A DNA stretch of 64,000 nt from Opisthorchis felineus (taxonomy: Eukaryota > Platyhelminthes > Trematoda > Opisthorchiida > Opisthorchiidae). Location: positions 815,156 to 879,155 of the forward strand of contig SJOL01009519.1 in the NCBI GenBank assembly GCA_004794785.1, read 5' to 3'. Position 1 is the stretch's first letter, and each line of letters starts with the position of its first letter. The notes beneath the pieces were generated by a model that saw only the letters and a program-made list of their open reading frames with translations, was not told where the DNA came from and searched no databases. Positions 25,001-37,000 of the stretch are shown one piece after another. The position numbers and the translations under genes are program-made.

Positions 25001-28000
25001 CGCGCATCAGTGTCCGGCTGGAATGCAGTTATTGACTCTCAAGCGATGACTTCTCTTTGGACGGAGATATTTTAGTGGGATTATTACATTACTTGCAACG
25101 AAACCAGTCGGAAAATAGGATATTTTTCCTATGGAAGAATGTTGACCTTTTCCGCTCCCGAAGGAGGGTAGGCAGGGCCTATGCGAATAAACATGCATGC
25201 CACATGGGATGGTTGTTTAAAGTTTGTCAAATGCACCTTGCCCCACTTTTCATTGAGCTCAGCCTTAGTTTGGAGTAAACCGACGCCAAATAGCAATTTC
25301 GGTTTGAAAAGTTTGATTCCATGTCACCCGAATCCGATGCGTTGCCCACTTGTCCGAGAATTTTCCCATACCAGAGCTTTATTCACGACAGTGTAGTGGT
25401 TCAGCATCTCAGAAATGACCTGGGAGGGTTGGGGGAAGGTGCACATTCTCTTTACTGATACAAGGCAATTCATCAATCCAAGTTGGGCTAACTACGCAGC
25501 GCGTTCAGACGAACAGGGGCATATGCAACGGAAATGCGCTATTAAGGAATGACAGATTGGTGTTATCCCCCTCCCTCACCCAACTACGCGGTGAATGTCA
25601 AGCAGCAGTGTAGGACCAGATCTAGAAAAGTTTCACGGGAGTCTGTGTACCTGAATTGACGGAGAAACGGTGGGAAAATTTTGTGAATAGGAAAAATCCT
25701 TCCACATAGATGGCTTTCACTCAAATGTTCTAGCTTCCAGAAAGACAATTTCGGCCTTATATATTGTCTGGGTGAACATGGAGTACCACCACGCATATGA
25801 TCTCCAACAGCCTGGATTTATTGGTCAGCCACGTCCACGCGGGCTACAAAGGGGCTTCACTACGCCCCCGCACACCGTTTATGGTAATTTTGACTGTAAG
25901 TTAAGCTCAGCACTCGGCTAGCTATTTGGCTTGTTCGCCGAGCTCGACATTTGATTGGCAAACGTTTCTTCACCATTCGAGAACTCTAGAACATCACAAA
26001 CAATTTCGGGAGTTCCTCTATAAGAAATAACTACATTCCCTCCATGAATCCTTGCGATATAACATTCTGGCACGTCGCATAACATACCGTAGACAGGTGG
26101 ACGGTTATTTAAAATACGCTCCACGTCAATGAGGAAGGTCAACACTTGCTCGCAGGAGACCGCACTCAACGGATAGATCGTATCCGACGCTCCCATACTC
26201 CTCCGCGGTGACTGTTATAGGGTGGATTGAAGTGCCACTCGATTCCGTGGGCCAGCATTCTCTTATTAACGGGAGCAATTTCAAAAATTGACGAAGTTCT
26301 AGTTCGGCTCCAACGAAGTCACTTCCTTGGTCACCACAGAAACGGGAACAACGTCAGCCAATTGCCTTGGAGATGCGCGCTGTTCTTGGCAAAATTATGC
26401 AAATACGACAACGAGAGAAGGAAATATCCAAGCAACAGCGCACTGACGATGTCTCCAAAAATGGTGACGAAATGTTTGCAGTTCGAGCTCGGTAAACAAG
26501 TCACAGCTGGGTTCGAACCACATGACTCCACGTGGGCAGTTCGCGCTTTTGGTGAGTGCAGTGAAATATAGTGTGGATATGACGGTGGGTATGACTTACC
26601 ACAAACTGTGTGATCGCCGTGATGACATTCAAGTAATACGGCTGAGGCGAGCCTGTAAAAAACCGGGGAGAAGTTGCGGATTTCGAAGTAATGGATGCAG
26701 ATATGAAGGTATAAAACTATCCGAAACCTACTGAAGCACCCGATAGTACGGCTTTACTCATGCACATCCAATAGCACCACACAGTATACAGCGCTATTTC
26801 TTTCACGGGCATAGACAGAACGGTTGCACTTATATTATGGCTGAAACATGAAAGAATCTTATTGGGAAACGTCTTCGCAACCACAGACGTAATAAACTAC
26901 TCAAAAGGTTGCTGGAGACTCTTTGACAGTGAAAACCAAATTGATATGCAGATGAATTTAGTAGTCAAATCACTGCAACTACTTGTTTTAGGCTGGGACT
27001 ATTGACTGGCCTCAGCTTAGGTCGACGGAAAATTGAAATGCAGCGTGATCGACTGAACAGCTGAGGAAGTTATGGGTAGAGGTGATTCGCTGTATCAGTC
27101 GAAGAATCACCGATAGCCGGATGACTATTTACCTCTGACCGATGAAATAGACTATAGTGGTTGATAACTGAAAGCCAGAGTAATGCAACGGAACAGTAAA
27201 ATAATTTGTGCTACAGTTGGTTGTCTCCGATTAGCAAGATAATGTGACGACCCAACAGGGATTCCAAACCGTTGACCACACCAACAGCGGGTTTCCGTTT
27301 CGTAATATGGACGTTTTAAAGTGGTCAGCTCAAAACCCTAAATTTGATCCGACAGAAATCCCCCCAGACGCACTAGCGCGTCAGATATATGTCTATTACT
27401 CAATAACGTAGGATCGAACTAAGCAACAGCAGAGGCACATCATTGTAGACCTCGGGAAAACACGCATAGAAGTCTCCGAAAAACACTGAAGCTGACCGGC
27501 ACAAGTAAGTCACTTTAGCTTCTGCTAATTTTACTAGTGACTGTACGAATATATCACCTAGGTTTTGCGCAATTTTTCGGGAATACACACACTTAGGTTA
27601 TATATTTTGACTTCTAATGGCACGTCTTACCTTCGACCGTTACAGTTGAGCAGGTAGCAGCCATGTTAACGCGACAAACTTCAGTGGACTTAAAATTATA
27701 CCGTTTAGGCAAGAGCACTACGAACGTTGCTGTGCTGAAAATCAGGTAAAGCCACACACAAAAAATGTATGAATATACTGGAAGCAAACTATAAACAATA
27801 AAATGAGACTGACCGACTTTGCTTGCATCCACGATAGCTGTCGTCACAGTCGCCAGTGTTTCCGCCACATTCGGCAAAGCCAACGTAGCTTTTGTCAGTT
27901 GACTTTCCAAGTTGAGTCCACGTGATGTAACACGTTTCAGAATTTCAAGTACCCGTTGGAGTCCTGGAAGATCCCCGCTACGGGCTACATCACTAAGACG

Positions 28001-31000
28001 TTGGCGAAGCTTCTTTAAGTTTCTGGTTGGATCCTGTTTTTCAGTCGGATGCGTTTTCCTTTCGGCGACACACGCTTCCTTGGCCAAATTTAACATGTGG
28101 GTAATGGTGGGCTATTGGGTTGAGAATGTAAAGCACAATGAACGGTTCTATCGTAGTTTTCAAACATAATTTTGGAATTTCGTTCTTACACAATCGCACC
28201 TAGAAGCACATGGAAGCGAGCTGCGTCATACCTTTGTTGGAGTGAATTTTTTGTAAATTCACCTCCGGGCGCTCAGGGTTGTTCTTCACTTGGGTTGGCT
28301 TATCCACTGCTGAACAGTTGCATAAAGATCAACTAAAATAGCTTAGCTGAGCCATGCTTTCCGGGCTTGGCTGCTATGAAACTCAGAGGGAATAAAGGCG
28401 TCGAGAAAGTGCCAAGTGTCCGCAGTTAGGATTGAATGGGGTCGCCGATCATTTTAGTCGGCAGCTCATGCCTGCAGTGTGACAGCCAAATAGCCAAGTG
28501 AATGGAACATAAGAACTCATTATCGACTAATATTGTGTCCAGTGGTCATATATCAACGGAGCAAACACAGCAGTTGTTCTCTAGGCAAGTAGGAAAGTAA
28601 GTGCATAGCAGAATCGGTAACATGTGGGATTGAATGTGCACGTACCCAGAAAACTTCTGGCTGCGAAGAGTGTTGGAGGATGCACTCAAATTGATCCAAA
28701 CAGCTGAAACAGAGATTCGGGACAGAGGTGTGAAAATTCGTCGAAAACGCACGACTTTTGCAGTGCAATATACGGCCCAGAACAAGGCAACATCGTAACT
28801 GATAAAATCCAGAACAAGGGAAAATGGAGACGTTTCAGGGCAGACGGGAATTTGGGAAGTAGGTAAACAAATCTTAACGACTATCACTCACTGGTAAACC
28901 TACGTTCGCACTGACAAACCTTAAGTTGTTGCTACCATCACTGAAACGAATAACAATGTAGAACATCAATGCTAACTATGATAGCATCAGATCACTTCAG
29001 TTGAAGTCCCGTGATAAATGGCAGTGGACGGGGTTCTGTGCTAGCGTATTACGAACATCCGGAATTCCCGACCTAAAGCTGTCACAATGTCGTGGTGATC
29101 GGGCTTCACTGGTGTAATGATACTGCGGGATATACTGACTGAAACTCAGTTCCGCAAGGTTTAACCACGCCAGGAAGATCAAAGGGGAGCAGTCAAACCA
29201 ACAGCAGCAAGGCCTCACACTACGAGTAATCGTGCTACAAGACTGTTTATGGGTATAGTCGTACTGTCCTCTGCGACGGGAGTGTGAAAGCAGCAAGGCA
29301 TCTCTCCCAGGCGACCAACCAGTCAATATTTATGGAGGCAGCGATGCTACTGACTCTCGGGGAAGGAAAAGTTAGGAGAGGTTAACCCCAAAAACCACAA
29401 ACTGAAGACGAATAAACGTTACACCATGACCGCCGGCACATTGTTCAACACAGTCGAAATAAGTTTGAAACGAGAATGGGGTGCTGCTCAGAAGGCACAT
29501 ACTGTGCGAAGACTCAGTAGGAGCGAGATAGTAACGCCTTACTCTCTGTGCCCTCGGATTAGGGCAGTCCATTGCAGCCGAGCAAGTCAAACTGTTAATT
29601 CATCGCATTCCGGCCAGGTCCATAGAGAAAAACCTACTGCCCATTGAATTGCGGGTCGCACTTTTAGGTCAGAGGCTAGAGGCGGGGTCCCCGAACAAAA
29701 CCCTACATCATCCCACTACCTTATGGGTCAGACTTTTGAGTCAAAGGCTCAAGGTGGCATGCCTCAACCAAATCCCTTTCTTCGGCGTGGGCAGCCGGGA
29801 AGGAGCATTCGCTCTTACAGCTATTCCCTCTCCGAAACTCTCATACAAGACCGCACCTCAGTCGTGCACCACAAGCCGCGTAGGATCAGCTCAGACTTCC
29901 CACCTGTCGGGTATCTGGTGATCCTGACGCAATGGCTCGTGATATCTAAAGTGTGGGAGTTGCACTCAGTCCCAAGGCTGAAAGCGCTTTACTGGACTGG
30001 ATCCCAGTAAACCGTCGTCTTTGCGCTGTGAGGTTATCTGGCTCAATTAAGATCAATGCCGGTCGATACAGTAAACGGTGTTTATTGGTCGTATCAGGAT
30101 ACGTCTCAACAGACTGCAGTTCTGAGACTGGCAAGGACCGGTTTGATTCAGATCTGTCGTGATTGCTTTGGTCAACAAGAAGGATGGATAAGTAGTCCTG
30201 GTGCATGATATGAGTGCACAAGTTGGACAACTAAGTTAGGCGTTAGATTTGGATTCGATGCCGAGCGTACAGATCGTGGGGAACGACTGCTTTAGTCATC
30301 ATCCGTTCCTGGCCAGTACGAAATTCCAGCACAAACGCCCACATCGAGTTACTTAGAGGCCACCAACCGCAAGATAGATATGAACTCAAGTGGACCATGT
30401 GGCTATCAGTTATCGATGAAGAGCCTCAATTAGAGATTTTCGTCCCTTCTGGGTTACGCAACTTGGCTCTAATCATGCCATTGTGCGGGCCCGGTTGTCA
30501 ATTCACTTTCCGCCGAGGAAGAGCAACTCCATTCATCAACTTCGACAAGTTTCAATAGCTCAAGCGTACGAAGCTGATCTGGTCAGAAAGCCACAGGAGA
30601 CGCACAGTCATGCGGACGACGAAGATTGGTTAACGGTTGAATGGAAACGAATTAAAGAAGCTACGATCCAAGCTTTCGGAACTGTTTGTCCAAGTCATCC
30701 GACTCGACCAAATGAGAACTGGATAACGTCGAAATCAGCACATCTTATTGCAGTCAGAAAGACCATACCAACAACTATCACCTGTGATGGCACACGCAGG
30801 TCCCCCAAACACCGGATAATCAGGATCTTGAAGCATGACATAGGACGCTGGTGGATTTAGAAGGCCCAGGAGGTGGAGAAGGCTTTCGCTCCAGGCAACA
30901 GCCGCGCTCTGTTTCAGCTAACTCGATCAAGTGTCAGCGAAACGATACGGGAAAAAGAAGGAAAGGCAATCCACTCATCGTCTTGAGTGATGGGATGAAC

Positions 31001-34000
31001 ACTTCAAAGAACAGTTTAGATGGTCTCCTTGAACCCAACTGCTGGAAAAACCCAGCGCGCGTGAATGGAATGTCGACACCAGCCAGCCATCAACAACAGA
31101 AATTCAACGTGATATATCAATCGTTCAGCGCGACAAGGCCCCCTAGCCTGGGTAGTCTGCACCCCGCACTCTTCAAAGAAGTTTGTCCTATCCTACGGAA
31201 GAATCTGAGGGCAGTTCATCGGAAAATTTCGAACGAAAACAACATACCAGTGGAATGGAGCTTCTCGACAGCCATCCTAACCTTGAAAAAGACCCCAAGT
31301 ACGTTATGCAGAAATTATCGTAGCATCATTCTGGTATCCGTCGCATCTCAGGTGCTCTCTGGTATTATTTCACCCAGGTTGACCGATTACCAGGAGAGAC
31401 AGATTCGTGAGAATCAAGCTGGGTGTCGCCCTGTATGTTCGAGGATGCATCGACGATATCTTGAACAGTGCCACTGTCAAATGTGTCACATTTGTCATTT
31501 TCATTGATCTGAAGGCTGCTTTTGACTTCGTCCTTCGTCAAAGACTTCAGCAGAATCTGGCGATCAAGGGTGTCCCTTCCAAACTTATACCCGTTGTGGT
31601 GGCACTTTATGCGAACGCTTGTGGACTGAGTTCACCACGTCCAGTGGTGTAAGACAAGGCTGACCTCTCTCGCCTTCCCTCTACAACTTTGTTGGCAATG
31701 TGTCGAAATATTGGTAGTTCGGGTGAGTTTATTGGTTGTTGATCATGTGGCTGTTGGTCTGCTCGCCAATTCGCAATTCAATTGTCAGGCTCGGTGAACA
31801 GATTAACAGCCACCTGATCAACAACCAACAACTTTGTTATTGATGTGCTGCTTGAAATTTATCTGCCTGCCTCTGAAACCTCGGGAGTCGAAATGCTCTC
31901 GAGACGTTCGCTCATGGAAATTAAGTATGCGGATGATATTGCTCTCCTTGGTTCAGATCCTTCAAAAGTGTAAACCATTTGAAATAACCCTGAATAGTTC
32001 TGCCGAGCTTCACACCTGCAAAGTGTGAGGGGCTACTGCGAAACTGGATGGGATCAAATCCAAAACCTCATGCTTGAAGACGAGCCAACTGATGTGACAG
32101 ATAAATTTGTTCAATTGACCTGAGCAGTTGTGTAAGTTCCTGTGAACTGGGCGGAGATGAGATTACTTCTCGAATCGGAAAGGTCAGGGCAGCTTCTGTC
32201 AACCTCCCACGCCTATGGCACCGACGTGACGTCAGTTTGTCTGTTAAGGGCGGAGTTCATATTGCGGCAGTGCGATCCATGCTGCTTCGTGGATGAGAAA
32301 TGTGGCCTTTACAAGCAGAGGACATAAGAAAGTTGTCAGTGGTTGACTGTCAGTGTCTCCAAAGCATTGGCCGGGTCTGGTTGGAACATCGGCTTAGCAA
32401 TGCTGAGGCGTGCCAGATGGTTTTAGGAAGAAGGAACTCTCCAACGATAGATGAATTACTCACGCTTCATAGGTTACGTTGCTTAGGAAATGAATTCCGC
32501 ATGCCAGAGGACCGTTGGTCTCGCAGAGCTCTTTTCTCTCAGCCCTGTGCTTAGCGGAAGTGACTGATAGGTGGACAGTGTATGACCTGGTAACAAAGTA
32601 TGGAATCACGAACCAGTAAATTCAGTTGGGTCGACAACTGCCGTCTCCATGGATGGGGACCCCGGGACTCAACTCATTAATGGTTAGTGACAGTGGAAGA
32701 AATGGCCCAATCGCGCAGTAGGGTTCGTGCCTCAAACCTACTGCCTTCAATGTGTCGCTGCACAGTTCCCGAACTAACTGTGCATACCATCTCCTCCAAT
32801 GCTTGGTTGCATTGGAGGTGATCGAAACTGTGGCAGCTGGACTCAACGTTCCATTGGTACATGGTTTATAGCTGGTAAACTGAACGGAACTGAACAGCGA
32901 ACACCAAGAAAATCCCAATTAAAGTCGACAACAAATAAGCCATTGGTAGCAATTCACAGCTGTGTCATCCAAGAACAGGGGAGATCGAGTGGCTCCCATT
33001 TGAGATGACAGAAACGCTCCGCATAAGTCTCCATCCCCTCCTGATAAGTCATATATTTTCGGCTGTTCATAGGTACTCTATGGAATACACAGTACTGAAA
33101 ACTTGGAACAGAACAAGTGAGGAGCTGGAACTTCCTAAGATGACAGCTGGACTGATCAGGGCTTTCGGGTCGAATGTAGAGGACTGGCAGTAGAGATTTG
33201 AGGCAGTGTTTGTCCATGTGGGATGGATCCATCATATTTGATTTCCATTTGACACCCAAATCTCATATGCGGCTCTACACAGAATTTTCCACGCAACAAC
33301 CACACCATGTTGTACACGTCAAATTCCTCCTTGTGGTACTCACAAACATATAGCAAAAAGTTTTAAACAGCTTGTGCTGCGAGAAATCGAGATTGCTACA
33401 TCTGATCTATACAGCAAATCATCGGCATCATGCCAGAGTCTTCGTGAAGAGGCGAAAACGGCTGAGCTAAAATACCTTGCTCGAACCAACAAGAGCGATC
33501 CTGCATCTGATCAGCAGTGGCTGATTGGTCGTCAAACTGACGTGAGTTTTAATTATTCCAAATGACCTCCTCTGCCCACTAGCATGCTTTTTGTTATTGA
33601 AGAGAATGTTGGTAGCTCAGGTAGCGTAGATGGTCATTGGTTTGCTCACTGAGCTGGGCAGTTTGATTGCAAACGTTTCATCACCAATCGAGGTGACATT
33701 ATCAGTGCGTTGTTATGAAGCGGAGTGGTTGTGCCACTGATTCGCTGTTACGCTCCACTGCACCGTCCAGTGGCGCACTGATGATGGTGATGAAACGCTT
33801 GCAATGAAACTTCCCAGCTCAGCGAACAAACCAATAACCACTGGCAAACTGTTTCGACAAAGGGGTAAACCGACTCGGAGGGGCTGAGTCGCAACCCTCA
33901 ACGACACTAAATAAGAAGGCTGGATACACAAACAGAATAAAGTTCCTGGTGTAATAGTTCGAAACGTTTTGTCTGACATCCCATCCTTCGCAGACTACCC

Positions 34001-37000
34001 AATTAGACACAATATGTGCCGAACAACCTAGCGCAGAATCTTTGAAGAAAAGGTCTAGTAGTGCCGAAAGCTGTGACAATCCTCTTGAAAAATATACTGA
34101 TACTTCCACACGAAATCATCAACACCGAATGATAACCGAGAGTAAAGTGATATTGCTGAGTCAGAATAATGCAACATAAAAACCCCATGTTCCAACTGTT
34201 TGATCTAAAAACGACTAACCGAGTGCGACGTTTTCTTGGTACGAAGGTGTATACAGTCGGCAAAACTAATGAACTCGGGGATATTACTGGGACCAACTTT
34301 AAGGATCTTGCGAACACCCGGAAAAACGTCAGAGAAAAAGTGTTATTAGTAGATGTGAAAACTTCCTTTACAAGCGCACACACAGACACCAGAATATGTA
34401 CTTTTGCGGAAGGAAATCACACGCAATCAAGCTAAAGCGATATCGAGCCGCGATCCTATCCACCTAATGATAATCCCTCAGCTGTAACATCTTTTCGGTG
34501 CCTAGCTGCCATGCCATCCGGAGGGGTGACACGACAGCGAGATACGTCCAGGTTGTCCAGGCCTAGGCGTAAGCAGTCGAGATGCTGGGTGTTAATTACG
34601 TGACGTAATTATTTATGTTTCCCTATTCCTCACACTAACTCATTACCCTTCCGGTGACTGCTCAAGTTCCAAGACTGAACTATTCTATTTTATACAAAGT
34701 CGACTCTATATTAACTGTTTTTCTATATTAACTGTTTTCATGACTCGATTCATTCACATTCATTTCCGGGTTTGTTGTTGAACATTTTGTCCCACTTTGA
34801 ACTGCGCACCATTTTTCCCGTTTAGTTTGTCCGATAGCACACTGCCCTTTCTGTGCCATCCTGTGTTGCCAACTGCCCAAGGTTCAATCTAGCCGTAAGC
34901 TTTCCTTTAATTCTGCTCATTATTTACTGTTAATTGCTTATAGAACCACGGTCAACCTACCTATACTGTCTGATTCAATATATTGTTTGCTGTCCGACTG
35001 CGACTACTGAACAAACGCAGGTGAAGTTCGTAGAATTCGGTTTCGCCGTAATTATTACTGACCGTCCGTCGTTGAATTAGGCTACACGTCACCTAGATCG
35101 TGCGCCTAGGCTAATTAACCAATTCCTTGCCTTGAGATCACGGCCTTAGCACAAGATCGTACACTGGAGTTGGATGCGAACCAGAACCTTCCTCTCAGTA
35201 ATTTTGCGCCCTAAGAACCGAGCAATCTCGAGTTCTTTTCTACAACAATAGGATTTTCGGCTGTGAATTAAGTAGCAAGATATGAATTGTATCCCAGAGA
35301 AAACATACCGCATTTTAAGCTGTCCGAGGGAGCGAGCACGCTCGGCAATAGTGCGTTTTGGAGTACTCAATCGGTTGGCTCTGAATGCAGCCGCGAGGGC
35401 CTCATCCTGTGCGAACATCTCTGCATCCGTGAATTCGCGGTAGGAAGTTGAGTCGACTTCATCCTCACCCAGAGCAGCTGGGCCGAGGGCAGTCTTGATG
35501 CGTTCTCGGAATGAAGTAAGATGGGCCTCGTCCATGTCAATCTGTTCCTCCAAGTCATCGTCACTCTCGGGATCGGAAATCGACTGTTCGGACTGATCAC
35601 TTTCTGTTTCTATCAAACAAAAGTCGAAAAGCCGCAGAAATGCAGACAAGAGCTTTAACCGAGAGTTAAACACTGAAGTCAGCACAGATCAAACAGACAA
35701 TCACCCTTGGTAGTATATCCTCACCATCTTTTGTTTCAAAGAACCTGCATGCCAGTAATCCAGTTGGATTCGTTTCATATATTTCCATAGTTGTGCCACT
35801 TACTCTATGTGGTAGTGAGATTGACATACAGCTGTTTCGGCAACCACTGTAAAATACTCAGGAGTGGTACAGATAGGGAAGTGTCACATCTAGCAGTCCC
35901 GGTGACACGTCATTCGGATTTTTCCAATCGATATTTCACATACAACTGAACAGGACATAGTCGTGTATATTTAAAATGAGAAATAGGATAATTGCCTCTT
36001 GTTCGTCTGTGAGTTGTCATGTTTATTAAGACTGTGACGCGGTCTGCTGACAGATAACATTCAGGTGACGATAAAGCAAATTCAACATATTTTGGCAGCG
36101 TATGTATACGTTAACAATACTCGGTGGTGTTTTATTACCAATATCAACCATTCTAATTTGTACGCCTTCTGCGTACAGAAAAGTGAGCAACACGGATCAC
36201 AGGACCGATATTTGGTTGCATATGCTAGCGGTTTCCAATAAACTAATTTGGTCCCGTGTACACAAAATAGCTAGGGCGGAGTACGCCCGTTCGTGTCAGA
36301 GATCACCAGTGACGGCATGTTTGAATCGGATCCACTGACCGCGTGAGCTCACTTCCGATCTCGGCAAACGCGGTGTGGTAGTGCCGCACGCAGACAGTCC
36401 AGACTGTACAATAGTTCAATATTTATAATTGTTCCGTTCTATTTCCTTCTCATCTTGGTACTTGCGTTAATTATTACGCCTTTTATCTCCACGCTACCAA
36501 GTATCCGGATACCATATAAGTGCATCGTCCGCAGCACCAAACTGTCTAAAATGTTTTAAATGTACCGTTTATTCGAACGGAGCACTGTACATCTGATTCA
36601 GTAAACTCCGAAAATGAATCCACATGGAAGTGGTCTTAGTATGCTGGTAGGAAATTAGAAAAAGAGGTTGAGTTAACGTAGAGTATCACCCGCACCCACA
36701 AGGAGCGCTCTATGATCTGTGGTAACTTTTCGAATAGTGAATAATGATAATAGCAATCGTTCAACTACAATACCCTTCTGCTGCCTAGCTGCAATGCCAC
36801 TAGAAGGAAGCAAGAGAGCTGAGATACTGTCAGGTTGCCCAAGCCTAGACAGGAACAGCCGAGACGCGGGAGTTGGGTTCGAACAACGAAACACCTGGTC
36901 AATAAGCTCGCGCATCAACCACTGAGCTATCTCGAGCTTCGAATGATGAGTGAAAGTGTCACAAACCTGCCAGAACACATTCCATGTCATGAAAATGGCC

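Noticed and set aside
27640..27690. Candidate extra MYBBP1A exon ([19 protein letters not shown])
   Set aside because: Its phase-1 end does not fit the next exon at 27591, whereas a direct join from 27818 to 27591 keeps phase and the conserved spacing.
30483..31507. Two adjacent frames of 125 and 218 codons as a possible host gene
   Set aside because: They lie inside the left inverted-arm LINE, have counterparts in the mirror copy and include out-of-frame LINE sequence.
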